The translations under genes were made by a program, and so were the position numbers. A DNA stretch of 64,000 nt from Pestalotiopsis fici W106-1 (taxonomy: Eukaryota; Ascomycota; Sordariomycetes; Amphisphaeriales; Sporocadaceae): NCBI RefSeq assembly GCF_000516985.1, contig NW_006917102.1, positions 709,718-773,717 of the forward strand. The letters run 5' to 3'. This document shows, in pieces, positions 37,184-48,805 of the stretch. The first letter of the stretch is position 1; each line of letters opens with the position of its first letter. The notes beneath the pieces are model-generated. The model was not told the DNA's origin and did not search any database. It saw nothing but the letters and a program-made list of their open reading frames with translations.

Positions 37184-39116
37184 TCACAGCTTACTAGCCG
37201 GGCTGGCGGTACCAACAGCCGTAATCTCATTGTACAGCAACGAAGTCAAGAAATCAGCATAGTCCTCGCCCGTGACCTGTCCGCCAAAGTACTGCGCAGC
37301 CAGGCCAAACTTGTTGCCCTTGGGAGCCTTGGACGAGAGCTCCTCGGCCTGCTCCTTGAGGAGCTTGAGCGCGTAGGCCTTGTCGACCTTTTTGCCCTCG
37401 GCCGTGGTGACGCCGTGGCGCACCCACTGCCAGAGCTGGGACCTCGACACCTCGGCGGTAGCGGCATCCTCCCTGCAATCAATTGTCAGTCTTTTGTCAC
37501 ATCACGGCGTTTTCTCATCGCTGTTGAGAGGGGGGAGAATAGGCAGGCTTACATGAGATAGTTGATGGGCACACAACCAACACCACGGATCCATGCCTCC
37601 ATGTAGCCGAGACCAATGTTAAGGTTCTTGCGGATACCCTCCTCGGTGATCTTGCCGGGCACGTTCATGTTGAGCAGGTCGTTTTGGCCAATGGTGACAT
37701 CCTCGCGGCGCACAAACAGCTGGTTGGGCGTCGGCATGTTCTTGTTGAAGATCTCTGACGCAATGGCGGCAAGGGCCGGGTGGGCAACCCATGTACTGTT
37801 GAGAGACGATTAGCAATTAGAAGGGGACTCAAGTCTAGTGTAGTCTCATGGTACTTACCCGTCGTGACCAGCACGGACCTCGCGCAGCTTGTCGGCACGC
37901 ACGCCCTCCATGGCCTTGTCGTTGGCGGCCTTGTCATCCTTGATAGGGATCTGAGCGGCCATGCCTCCCATGGCGTGTACACCTCGCTTGTGGCAAGTCT
38001 GAATCAAAAGTTTGACCTGCGTATACATAGTTAGCAAAAATCAGATCGCTTGCCAAGAGTTTGATGCCAAGATTGGTACTTACGTAGGCATCCATAAAGG
38101 GCACCGTCATGGTCACAGAGCTTCGGTCGGGCAGGACAAAGTTGCTGTTCTGGCGGAACTTCTTGATGACGCTAAAGATGTAGTCCCAGCGACCGCAGTT
38201 GAGTCCAGAGCTGTGGTCTCTCAGCTCATAGATGATCTCGTCCATTTCAAAGGCGGCCAAGATGGTCTCAATCAGGACGGTACCTCTAATGGTACCCCGG
38301 CTCATGCCAATGTAGTCCTGGGCAAGGTTGAACACATCGTTCCAGAGACGGGCCTCGAGGTGAGACTCCATCTTGGGGAGGTAAAAGTAGGGGCCAAACC
38401 CTTGCTTGACAGCCTCCTTGGCGTTGTGGTAGAAGTAGAGACCAAAGTCGAAGAGCGATCCGGAAATGGGCTCACCATCCACGGTCACATGCTTCTCCTC
38501 CAAGTGCCAGCCACGAGGCCGCACAATGAGTGTGGGGAGCACCCGGTCGGTGCGCAGCTTGTACTCCTTGGGCCCTTGCTTGAATTGCAGTTGGCGTCTG
38601 ACGGCATCATACATGTTTACCTGACCGTTGATCATGTTGTCCCATGTTGGGGCGCTAGAGTCTGTAGCCCAGTGTTAGTATAAGTAAGAAGCGAGTTTTC
38701 CGGTAATGAGACGATCGAGAGGCTCTTTGCATCTCTCTGTTTGGGGAATACCAACCTTCGAAATCAGCCATATAAGTCCAGACATCCGAGTTCAAGGCAT
38801 TGACAACCATCTTCCGGTCCGTGGGGCCCGTGATCTCCACCCGACGATCGACGAGGCCCGGAGCCGGCGGTGCGCCTTTCCACGTGGCATTGTCGCGGAT
38901 GTGCTTGGTCTCTGGCAGAAAGTCGGGTAGGACACCCTTGTCGAGCTCGGCCTGACGGATCTTGCGGCGCTCCAGCAATTGCTTGCGTGTGTTGTTGAAA
39001 GAACGGTGCAGCAGGGCGAGGAAGGCGAGGGCATCGGGCGTGAGAATCCTCTTGTGCTCCTGGCCAACAGAGCCCAGGATATTGACACCCTGGAGAATGG
39101 TGCTGGTTTGTGCCAT
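37184..39116 (-). CDS. acuE: Malate synthase, glyoxysomal
   Basis: Condenses glyoxylate and acetyl-CoA to malate in the glyoxylate cycle. Minus-strand exons are 38756-39116, 38084-38661, 37859-38016, 37553-37795 and 37184-37472, giving 542 residues, the normal length. All four introns (94, 67, 63, 80 nt) join in phase. Diagnostic segments include YMADFEDSSAPTW across the first intron, [49 protein letters not shown] and [17 protein letters not shown]. The protein ends in SKL, a type 1 peroxisomal targeting signal, so it acts in peroxisomes/glyoxysomes. The first donor is the unusual GTTGGT; the others are near consensus. Several CreA-like motifs lie upstream, consistent with the carbon catabolite repression known for this gene in other fungi. 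Confidence 0.96.
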
Positions 39117-41043
39117 ATTTATTGTGCTGGTGGTAATACAACACAACGACGATATAGGGTGTATTTTTGGAGGGGGGTAGTTTTGCGTATAAGTCGGGTC
39201 AAGTTATGATAACAAGTGCGGGACGAGCCAGTGGGGTATCAATATGTAAAGTTCCAGGCCAGAAAAAGGGAGAAACAAACGTCAATTGACCAAGAAGAGT
39301 TGGTAGTGAGGGGAAATTTAGTTCTTAAGAGAGAAGTTTGACACAAACGAGCCAATGTTGGTCGGAATCTAATATGTTTGTGGATGGATAGAAAACGATT
39401 CGGCTCAGCCGGTGACGTTGACGAGGATGAGACGGGAGCTATGCCGTCGCTTTTCTCCAACTTCGGTACTGGGTAATAGGTTGTAGACTTGGAGTAAGGC
39501 GGCTCTGAGTCGATTGCCGGGGTAAGAATTGGACCTGTCACAGTCTGAACCCAGCCCCAAACAAAGAGTCTTGGCTGGGGGGTGGAATCACAGCTTTGCT
39601 CTTAAGCTCGGCGCCCTGGGGCTTGGTCTGTCTCTCTCGGGCAGAAGGGGTTGCTTGCTACGGTTGTCACCCTTCTAGCCGACTTGGATGGACGAGCTTC
39701 GAGCTTGTGAAAGTGTGGGGAAGCCGGGACGGGAGTGAGCCCAAGAGTCAGAGTCAGCACATGCCAGTGCTATGTAGTATGGATCGTATCGTATTGGCAG
39801 GCGGACGGATTGAGTAGTGGAATGTATTCCGTTCTGTAGTAGCCTAAGCTCTTGTTAGACCTCAAGCAGCAAGATCAAAACAAGCTTCAAAGATCAGTTC
39901 CGGTCCAGTTCAAATAAGAGAAAAAAGAGTCGGGAGTAGATATATACTCGACACGCAATAATCCCAACCATTTTAAAGTACTACTTGTCTCCTCCTATAT
40001 ACGGTCCCCCTCCATATCGCGGAGCCGGAGCTCTCTTCATAGCTACCACCAAACAGCAAACAGCTTTCCCCAGCTTTTTTCTTACGTCGACCTCCTTGGA
40101 CCGATAGGCACGTTTCCAGACTTTATCGGGCGGGGGCCGGCCGCTTGTACGGAAGTAGCCTCTGCCAATGGGATTGTGGCCCTCCAAATTGAAGCGTCGT
40201 CACCTAATGAGCATGACGGCATTAATACACAGAATTTCAATCATTACTATTTTGTTCTGAATCTGCCGCCAAAAACATTCAGTACTTGCAAACCGAGCTC
40301 GGTGCTATGCGTCCCTTATCATGTTGTGCTGTTACTCGATAAGAATTATTATTACATGCCCCGTGACCAGCGAATCGCGGCGAGGCAACACTAAAAACCA
40401 AAAGCACAAGCTTCTCTTCTAGCACCTGTAACGCCGATGACGCCAGGCGCCGAAATACCGAGCGTCTATCTGCTGCATTGTGGATTCTTGCCGAGGTCGG
40501 ATCGCAGCCCCAGCACCCTTGGATTGCCGGATATTTCCGGCCGTTGCCGAAAAATCATCGACCCTCTCTCTAATAACAGACAGATAGTACTATTTCAAAA
40601 GCTGGGCATTTTGTCGTTTGCCCGTTTGGCAATACTCGGAATCGGAACATTTCGTTTCATGTAGTACTGTACACTTTGGTAAGTGACAGTATACTGCTTT
40701 TTAAGCATTGCGTGATCATTTGATATATATGATGCAGGCGAGGTTTCCGTTTCATCCTCAAAAGAAAGTTGAAATACGAGAGCACAACATTAGAGTAGGC
40801 AATGTGAACTTTTGATCTTTTTTGCTCATTTGTGATACTATTTATAAAAATAAAAAAAACGGCCTTGTTTCTCAGAACAGAGCAGTTGAGCTGTCCTCAT
40901 ACCTGCGCTGTTACCGATTGCGCAAATCATCATGACAAATTGCGACACGTTAATTTGTGTGCATCTGGTATGACGAGATGCGGTGCATATTTCGCGGGGT
41001 CGGATGATGTTGGAACCATTGCGCTGTATTTACGTCAATTGCT
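39117..41043. other. Intergenic region between malate synthase and fumarase
   Basis: Holds the malate synthase promoter and the 3' flank of the fumarase gene. I see no gene. AT-rich bases near 40840-40860 probably belong to the fumarase 3' end. Confidence 0.5.
39551..39720. promoter_or_regulatory. Candidate CreA-type sites upstream of malate synthase
   Basis: Three matches to the SYGGRG consensus of the carbon catabolite repressor lie at 39576-39581 (CTGGGG), 39616-39621 (CTGGGG) and 39715-39720 (GTGGGG). The first is part of an inverted repeat, CCAGCC (39551-39556) and GGCTGG (39573-39578). They are 430-600 bp before the start codon. Such short motifs occur by chance, so the assignment rests on clustering and on what is known of the gene's regulation. 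Confidence 0.4.
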
Positions 41044-42867
41044 CTATCCCTTGTATGGGGAAGGGCCAATCATGAGCTCGGGCTTGACGAGCTTGTCAAA
41101 GTCCTCCTCGCTCAGAGCGTTGAGCTCCAGAGCAGACTCCTTCAGGGTGAGGCCCTTCTTGTGGGCGTTCTTGGCGACCTTGCTGGCCATGTCGTAGCCA
41201 ATCTTGGGGTTGAGGCAGGTAACAAGCATGAGACTAGACATGTGTTAGCGTGATTACAATCGGGCAAAATACTGATGTGAATACGTACGACTCCTTCATA
41301 ATGTTGGCAATCTTCTCCTCGTTGGCCTGGAGGCCGGCGACCAGGTTCTTCTCGAAAGAGGTCATTCCGTCGGCCAGAATGCGGATACTGTGGAGCAGGT
41401 TGCGAATGACCAAGGGCTTGTACACGTTGAGCTCAAACTGGCCGTTCATGCCACCAATGGTGGTAGCAACGTGGTTACCCATGACCTGAGCGCAAACCAT
41501 GGTCAAAGCCTCACACTGAGTGGGGTTGACCTTTCCGGGCATGATGGAAGAACCAGGCTCGTTCTCGGGCAGGTTCAGCTCACCGAGACCACATCGGGGA
41601 CCGCTGCCAAGGTAACGAATGTCCTGGGCAATCTTGGTGAGGGAACCAGCCAGAGTGTTAAGCGAGCCGTGGGCCTGGACAATGGCATCGTGGGCAGCGA
41701 GAGCCTCGAACTTGTTGGGAGCAGTCACAAAGTCCTTGCCAGTCATCTTGCTGACCTCGGCGGCAATAGCTTCGGCGAAGCCCTGGAAAGTGTTGATACC
41801 GGTACCGACAGCAGTTCCTCCCTGGGCAAGCTCCTTGAGGTCAGGCAGCGAGCTCTGGACACGCTTCAGGCCCTGGTCGAGCTGCGCAACGTAGCCGGAG
41901 AACTCCTGACCAAGGGTCAGAGGAGTGGCATCCTGCAAGTGAGTACGTCCAATCTTGATAATCTGCTTGGCGTCGAACTCGTCAACCTTTTGCTGGAGAG
42001 CGGCGCGGAGAGACTTGATGGCAGGGATCAGGGTATCCTCGATCTCGAGAACGGCAGCAATGTGCATGACGGTCGGGAAGGTGTCGTTGGAAGAGGCGGA
42101 GCGGTTGACGTGGTCATTGGGGTGGACGGGCTTCTTGGTACCCATGGTGCCGCCGAGGATCTCAATGGCTCGGTTGGAAATGACCTCATTGGCGTTCATG
42201 TTGGACTGGGTACCGGAACCAGTCTGCCAGACGACGAGAGGGAAGTGGTCGAGGAGCTTGAGGTCGGCAACCTCCTTGGCCGCCTGCTGGATTGCCTTGG
42301 CAATCTTCTCATCTGAAGAATTGGCGCAAAAAAGACGTTAGCTACAGTTCATGGGGCTTTTATTTCGTTGATCGAATGAAGAATAATTAAGTTTGCAATG
42401 TTTCGTCTCGTGTGCGACATTTATAGTCGCTTCGTGGGAGAAATCGTAAGGGGGTAGGAGTGGCGCATACCGAGACCATAGCTCATGTTCACAGTGGCGG
42501 CAGCGCCCTTGAGAATACCAAAGGCCTTGACAATGGGCGGAGGCATGCGATCCTGAGGCTGGTTGATCTTGAAGTTCTCGAGGGAGCGCTCAGTCTGGGC
42601 ACCCCAGTACTTGTCGGCGGGGACCTGGATCTCGCCAAAGGCATCGCTCTCGGTTCTGGTGTTGGCCATTCTTAACGAAGTTGCGTGGAAGTTTCTCTGA
42701 ATTCGGAGGGAAGGAGTCGACAGCGAGGACGACTTGGAGAAGGGAGCAATCGACGATGATGCGGAGGCGGAGGAGCTGCATGTGCATCCCGCAGCCATTC
42801 GCGGAGCCCTCGGCCCAAGCAGGTTCCTGGCTGGGCCGGCAGCTGCAACTCGAACCGATCGAAGCAT
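41044..42867 (-). CDS. fum1: Fumarate hydratase, class II, mitochondrial/cytosolic
   Basis: Interconverts fumarate and malate in the TCA cycle. Minus-strand exons are 42471-42867, 41289-42312 and 41044-41233, giving 536 residues; introns are 158 and 55 nt. The first 66 residues form an Arg/Ser/Ala-rich presequence without acidic residues ([12 protein letters not shown] near its end). A second in-frame ATG at 42669 ([12 protein letters not shown]) coincides with the start of the mature enzyme and could yield a cytosolic form. The core shows [63 protein letters not shown] and the fumarase/aspartase signature [12 protein letters not shown]-terminal helices are complete. Malate synthase, the other malate-forming enzyme here, lies downstream on the same strand about 1.9 kb away. 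Confidence 0.96.
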
Positions 42868-43943
42868 GATGGGCGACCTCGGAAATCTCGTGACTTTTGG
42901 AGATAAGACACAAGAGGGAGAGACAAGACAGCGGAAAACGGAGATTTGGCTCTAGAAGCTCAAAAGAACAACAATTGGAGCTGAGTAAGCTGGTTATTGA
43001 TACAGAGATGAATACAAGAAACTCTAAATACCAGAGATTCTGCCAATTTCAAGGTTCAATGGCGCTGACCAGCGACAGGATGGAAAGAAAAATCACGGAT
43101 AAAACCTCAGCCAGGACAGACACGACAATCTTTCACTCCAACTTTTGACACGACCGTCACAAACAATTTGGGGAAGCTCCAAAGATGCTAGCCCCTTGTA
43201 AATGACGCTAGCAGCCCGCCAATTCCCCCGGTTCGTAGTGGGGTTGGGGGAGGTCGGCCCGGGTTCGCCCGCATTGGATTCAGCAGGATAACTCAACCTT
43301 AGGCAGGTTCCAAGCTTCAAAGCTGTTGGTTTACTACCTACCTACGTTTAATGAGGGAAGACTCTCATCCGCTGCCGTGTCCATCATCCGCTCAGATTGA
43401 GACTCATGGCCTGTGTGGACTTTTGAGATATTCTATTTGGTCTTGGCAGCGATTTCTTCCCTCTACTCAAAACAATTACCGGTATTGTCATGCCTACTCA
43501 CAAGGTCAATCTGGCCATATATGGCAGCTCATCGCTTCGCTGTAAAGTGATGACATTTAATGCTGTAGCAACTGAGTATAATAGCAGCTGATCACAGAGG
43601 TGGAAAAAAAATCGATTGAAACATGCCATCTAGCAATGTTGAGTCAAAAAGTTCTCTGCATTATAGGTAGGCGTCACCAGCGTTAAGGTATAGTTAAGGT
43701 ATATATCCCTTGTATTATTATGCCGAAGCTATGTAATTAATTGAACTACTCAAAAGCGAGCATTTCATTCACCAATCAGTCTTCTTAAATTTTCTCTATA
43801 TACTTTTCGCGTTCCATGTCCCCGAGCTCCAGAGCATCGAGTTGCAAATTGATAATGAGGGATTTGGCTGTCGACAAGTCAAAGGTAGAAGGTGAGGGGG
43901 CAGGTCCTTTGGATCGTGTCGACTCCTCATGGTCCGATTTTAT
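42868..43943. other. Intergenic region between fumarase and the calpain-like gene
   Basis: Contains the fumarase promoter and the 3' flank of the calpain-like gene. CTACCTACCT near 43336-43345 is a short CTAC repeat. No gene seen. Confidence 0.5.
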
Positions 43944-45646
43944 TCACTTGGCAACACCAATGCAGCGGAAGTACTCGCGGAAGGCGTGGGCCTCGACGGC
44001 GAGGACACCCTCGTGGTCGAGGAGGCAGGCCGGGCGCCAGAAGGAGGGCTCGACGCGGTCAATGAGGCCGGGGTAGGCAGTCAGGCCCATGGGCTCGGTG
44101 ACACCCCACGGGTTGCGCAGGATGATGTACTGGCGCTCACCGTGGTTGGTCCAGCCAAGGACGGAGTAGGCGTGGTTGGCAACCAGGTTGGAGCCACGGT
44201 ACATGTAACCCGAAGCGTGGGTAAAGGCGGCCATGGGGCAGATGGTCTTGAAGTTGACGCTGTTCTGGCGGACAACGCCGAGGATGTCCTGGGACTGGTG
44301 ACGCTCAGTGAAGTAGTAGTGGGGCTCACGGCCGTTGATCTGGGCCATGGCCTTGATCGGGTCACCGTGGGCGGTCTGGGTGATGTCGGGGCGCTCATTG
44401 TTGGTGCGGGTGATCCACTTGGCATAGGCCTTTTCGTACAGGGCGGGCCAGATGTCGTTCTCGCCAGAAGCACGGCAGTAGATGGGGTCGTTGCTGGACT
44501 TGTTGATGGGGACCTCGTAGTCGACCTCGATGGTGCGGGTGTCGGCGTTGTTGCGCTTTCCGCCCTTGTCGTGGAACTTGATCTCGAGGCGGCGGCCGCG
44601 GTTCATGTCCTCATCTTGCATGTTGCCGCGGTCGTTCTCATTGCGGCGGTGGGGCTTGCGAGAAGCACGCTGGATCTGGGACGGGTCGGCCCAGAAGACG
44701 GAGAAGATGGCAGCAATGAGCCAAGAGTTGCTGGTGGCTCCCTGCACAGGGTCGTCGAAGCGGCTGACGTGGTTGCAGTCGCTGTTAGCCTCAAACATGT
44801 TGTTGTGGTAGCCCAGGCGGAAGCGGTTGACATCGGCTACCAGGCGCATGGGAGCGTGCTGGAAGACAACCTCGTCAATGTCGCGCCATGCGCTGTTGGG
44901 AGGAGTCCATTGGCGCTGCTCCTTCTGGTCGCGGTAGCGGGTGGCGAGCTCGTTCATGCTGCGGGTGAACGCGCGGTTGGATACAGTGCGGGCAATGTTC
45001 TCGCCCTCGAGAACGACGCGAAGCTTGCCGTTCTGGATGCGGGCCTCCTTGATCTTGGTCTGTTCGAGCTTGTCGAGACCGAGCTTCTCAAGGTCACCGA
45101 GTCTCTGGACACGGGACAGGTCAGGGGTGACGAGATCACGCTCCGAGAGGATCTTGACGTCGTTCTGCTTGAGCTCCTCGGCGCGGCGCTCTTGCTCGTT
45201 GAGCTTGAGACCGGCAAAGAGGACAGAGCGGTGCTTGAGGTCAAAGAGCTCATCGTAGTCGGTCTGCAGGACATCAGAGAGGATGCGAGAAACGTTCACT
45301 GTGTGCGTTACGTGGTCAACTTTGTATCTGCTAATTTATATGCCACAGATTACTCACTGTTGCGGCGGTCAAGTTTGTGGCCAAGCATGGCCTCAACCAT
45401 GGCGTAGGGGTTGATGGCACCAATCATGACCTCCTCCTCCTTGGGGCGGTGATCAGGCTGGATCTCACGACCCATACCGTTGCGGTTATCCATGCTGATG
45501 TCACGGAGGTCATCATAGTCCTCGGTCTTCGAAGAAGCATCGGACAGGGCATCGCGGCTGATCTTCTTGCCAGTGAGGGCCTCGAAGAGAGCATAGGGGT
45601 CGACGCTGCCAGCAGCGTTGGAGCTGGATGATTCACTGTTGAACAT
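43944..45646 (-). CDS. Calpain-like protein with Ser in place of the catalytic Cys
   Basis: Minus-strand exons are 45358-45646 and 43944-45298, separated by a 59-nt intron (GTGAGT...CACAG), giving 547 residues. Exon 1 encodes a short acidic N-terminus with two related segments, SVDPYALFEALTGKKI and AINPYAMVEAMLGHKL, likely a small repeated motif. A charged coiled region follows (about residues 110-230). Then comes a calpain-type C2 peptidase fold: DPVQGATSNSWLIAAI corresponds to the calpain QGxLGDCWLLAA box, NHAYSVLGW holds the His (about 472) and LRNPWG the Asn (about 492). The nucleophile position (about 288) reads Ser. The protein is therefore probably not a normal cysteine protease; it may be a binding or scaffold protein. 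Its cellular role is unknown to me. Confidence 0.85.
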
Positions 45647-48383
45647 TTTGAAGACTGGGTAAATTATATGTCAAAGATGACGATTCTATGATGATGAAAA
45701 TAGGAGATGAGATGCGAGGATACAAGATGAGAAATGATGCGACTTTCGGATCCATTTATGTTCAGACGACCACCCCGATATTCGCCTCTCATCCTCGCCC
45801 TCACCATGATATGCAAGACGCAAACTCAAGCGAATTTGATCCACGCCACCATCATTAGTAACTTGCCTTGTGCGAAGTTGCTGCCGACTACCGACAACCG
45901 ATGCTTTGCATTGCTGATCTGGGGCATCGCTGAATCCAAAGTGTGGATGCCCGTGTACACCTATTCAGCCATGATATCACAGGATATACACCAAGCTGCC
46001 ATGCTCGCAAGCTACATTGCAGTCTCGTATTTGGAGACATCGGTTTGCTGGCGGAAATAACCTTGAGGCGTCGTTTCAGGGGCCTCAGTCTTAGTCATAA
46101 GCTTTTCAGGGCTCCGACCTCTGCTCGTCGTTGCAATTCCCGGGAAATCTTCCGGATTCTCTTTGGAAAGACTTGGACTCATCCATTGCGTAGCACGCTT
46201 ATTGACGGCCTATATCCATCCAATCTTGCTGTTTCTTTGCATAAGTCGGCCTCAAAGAACTCGAGCCGGTTGAGCTGAGGTCATGCTGCTTTAGAAATAA
46301 TATCAGGTAATCCTTTCTAGGAGCTTTGCTGTTGATACCCATCTCGATTGAAACAACGCAATTGAGAGTTTGACCAAGCATGGGTCAAGGCGCATGGTAA
46401 ATAGACTTGTTGTTGCTGACGGAAGACTTTGTTCACAATGTTGCATTGGTGGCAGGCAAAGACTGCCCATGTTTTTCCGACTGGCTGGTATCAAATTCTA
46501 AAGCTAAATGAAGGCTCTGTCTGTACGCCAAACGCGCGTTCCTGTGTAGACATACCAAGTTGTCTCAACAGAATGATTGCCCTGTACTTTAGGACAACCC
46601 CATAAACTCTAAATGCCTGTCGTGGATGCGGCTCAAAACCTCATTGCAGCTTTGCGGGGAAGAAGTTTTCACCAACGGAACCTTCCCCAGGACCAGACTT
46701 TTTGCCGTGCCAATCAAAAGAATTCACACCAGGGGTTGCACGCCCTATGTCCCCTACCGGGTTGTCTTTGGAGTTACTACTGGTTCTACTGGTTTGGGTC
46801 TTTAGTTGCCCCAACCGCTGACCAGCATACCAGAATTCTTTCGCGGGCCCGGGCCGGGACACTATATCCAGAAGCGTCTCATTCATAGATCGCTGCCTTA
46901 ATTACAGTTTCGTAGGGCAGATGTGTGTGATGCAAATACCAATTCTTACTATGCGGGGTATGCTGGAAAAGCGATAAAAGACTAACACACTGATCTACTG
47001 CATATGTGTGTCTTGATATTAATGTCCGTCGCTTCCAATTCGTCCCTGTTGCCAATATTTACTTTAACGATACAGGTCTGTTGCATTCCTCACCTTGATG
47101 GATGGACATGATGTAGGAGCCATGATTCTAGACCAGAGAAAAGACACGCTGGCAGTTCGGAAAGCCACGGGCGATACCACGCACAAGAAAGTACAGCAAA
47201 AATCCCCAGCGTCGGCATGGATACAATATCTGATCATACTTTGATGCATGGACATTTCCGGGGTCGGAAGGTCATCAGAAAAGGGGCAGGGAAAATCTAT
47301 ACAGCTGAGTAATCCCCGTCACGTCTCCCAACCTTTCTTCACCCGCTCTCATGTTCTTCGTGGTTGTCTACCACGTGAGACCCTTGGTTCTGTTTCTAAC
47401 TCAACCTTGCCTCTATTCATGGGTTCGGCAATTTTGTCCTCTATGTCTCAGAATGCGGCTGGCATGCTGTCACATCACAACGCTATAGTTTGCTGATGTT
47501 GACATGTTGTCGGTATGTATACATTGACACGCCATTCAGACCGTGTCGTAAGAACCTTGGGCGTCCATGATGATCTACCACTATGCTGGGTCAATATCTC
47601 TACACGCACGCAAAACGCTGACCAAAACCACAGACAAGAACTTATTATCAGCCAGAGTGTATACTTGGAAAATACTACACATTTAATGTCCACGTCTAGT
47701 TCACTCGAATTCCTCGTGAACAGAAAGACATCCAGGACTGCTCGCATGGAGACTCTGTTTTTCAGCACATCATTGTCCAAACCACTTCCATCTGTGGCGG
47801 TCTGTCACCAATCACGCCCATAGGCGTCGCAACATGAATTTTGTAATGGCCTTGATTAAGCCACTGTGGTAAATCCATCACGTGCCAGTTATATTAAGTA
47901 ATCAAACATCTGCGTACGTATGCCGTGTTACTTCTATTTCATTATACCCGTACTACAGCTTTTCACTTGGGAAAAAAACAATTCTCTTTCTCAAAGGATT
48001 TTTTTATTTTTAGTATTTTCAAGATAGACTGCGATAGTCCTTTCTGGAATCTTTTCCCATAAACCTCCATTACATTATTTCTTACACAAATATAGTGACC
48101 ATGTCCCCATAATTATCTTTACTCCCTATGCAGAGCACCATATTGGTTATCTTTTAATGCGCGATATTCAACGCCAACCGAGTGCTATCAGACCAACACT
48201 GAATGTGCAAAATGCAAGGGAGGTACACTAGCACAAAATGATCCAACTCGGTCACCAGCGATATGCCTGTTGAACATTCTGCGACACGTTCGCCAAATCA
48301 TCGGCAGCTGTGACTTTTTCGCGTTGCTTCATCTAGTCACTCTCATTGTTGATGCCTTCCGAGATCAAATTGCGCAACTTCTA
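45647..48383. other. Gene-free region left of the transposon-bounded cluster
   Basis: Begins with the promoter of the calpain-like gene. I found no supported gene in the remaining 2.7 kb. It becomes AT-richer toward 47900-48100, with T runs. Confidence 0.45.
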
Positions 48384-48789
48384 CGGATGCCCAGAGGGCA
48401 AACTGTTGAAAAACTAAAATTTAGATAAAATCAGCCTGTTCGCAGCAGCAAAAATCCACCCCCGTTTGCCCTTCCCTCCATTATTATTATTATATTTTTT
48501 TAATAAACGAAAAAGAAAAGAAAGAAAAGANNNNNNNNNNNNNNNNNNNNNNNNNNNNNNNNNNNNNNNNNNNNNNNNNNNNNNNNNNNNNNNNNNNNNN
48601 NNNNNNNNNNNNNNNNNNNNNNNNNNNNNNAAAAGTAAATTTATTTTTTTTATTTTTCATTTTTTTAAATCTTTTTTTAAATCTTTTTTAATATTATAAT
48701 TTATTATAATTTTCTTGTTATAGCCATGGTGGGGTGAGCGTATAAGGTCAAAATCGGGGATTTTCAACAGTTTGGCCTCTGGTGCTCCG
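48384..48789. mobile_element. TA-flanked terminal-inverted-repeat element containing an assembly gap
   Basis: The left end begins CGGATGCCCAGAGGGC at 48384. The right end, read on the other strand from 48789, begins CGGAGCACCAGAGGCC. Both continue with AAACTGTTGAAAA before diverging, so the inverted repeats are about 30-47 bp. A TA dinucleotide lies just outside each end (48382-48383 and 48790-48791), as expected for Tc1/mariner/pogo-type insertion. The interior is AT-rich, low-complexity, and holds 100 Ns (48531-48630), probably a gap of unknown true size, so a transposase gene could be hidden. A second copy of the end is at 63859. Confidence 0.8.
48531..48630. other. Assembly gap of 100 Ns
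   Basis: A run of exactly 100 Ns, the conventional placeholder for a gap of unknown length. It follows an A/G-rich low-complexity tract and precedes an AT-rich one. Confidence 0.95.
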
Positions 48790-48805
48790 TAAACTTCTTC
48801 AAACG

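Noticed and set aside
41390..42316. 308-codon plus-strand frame opposite fumarase
   Set aside because: Antisense shadow of the conserved fumarase exon.
43929..45407. 492-codon open frame on the plus strand opposite the calpain-like gene
   Set aside because: It is the antisense shadow of a GC-rich coding region; its Val/Leu/Gly-rich translation has no domain and it crosses the real intron.
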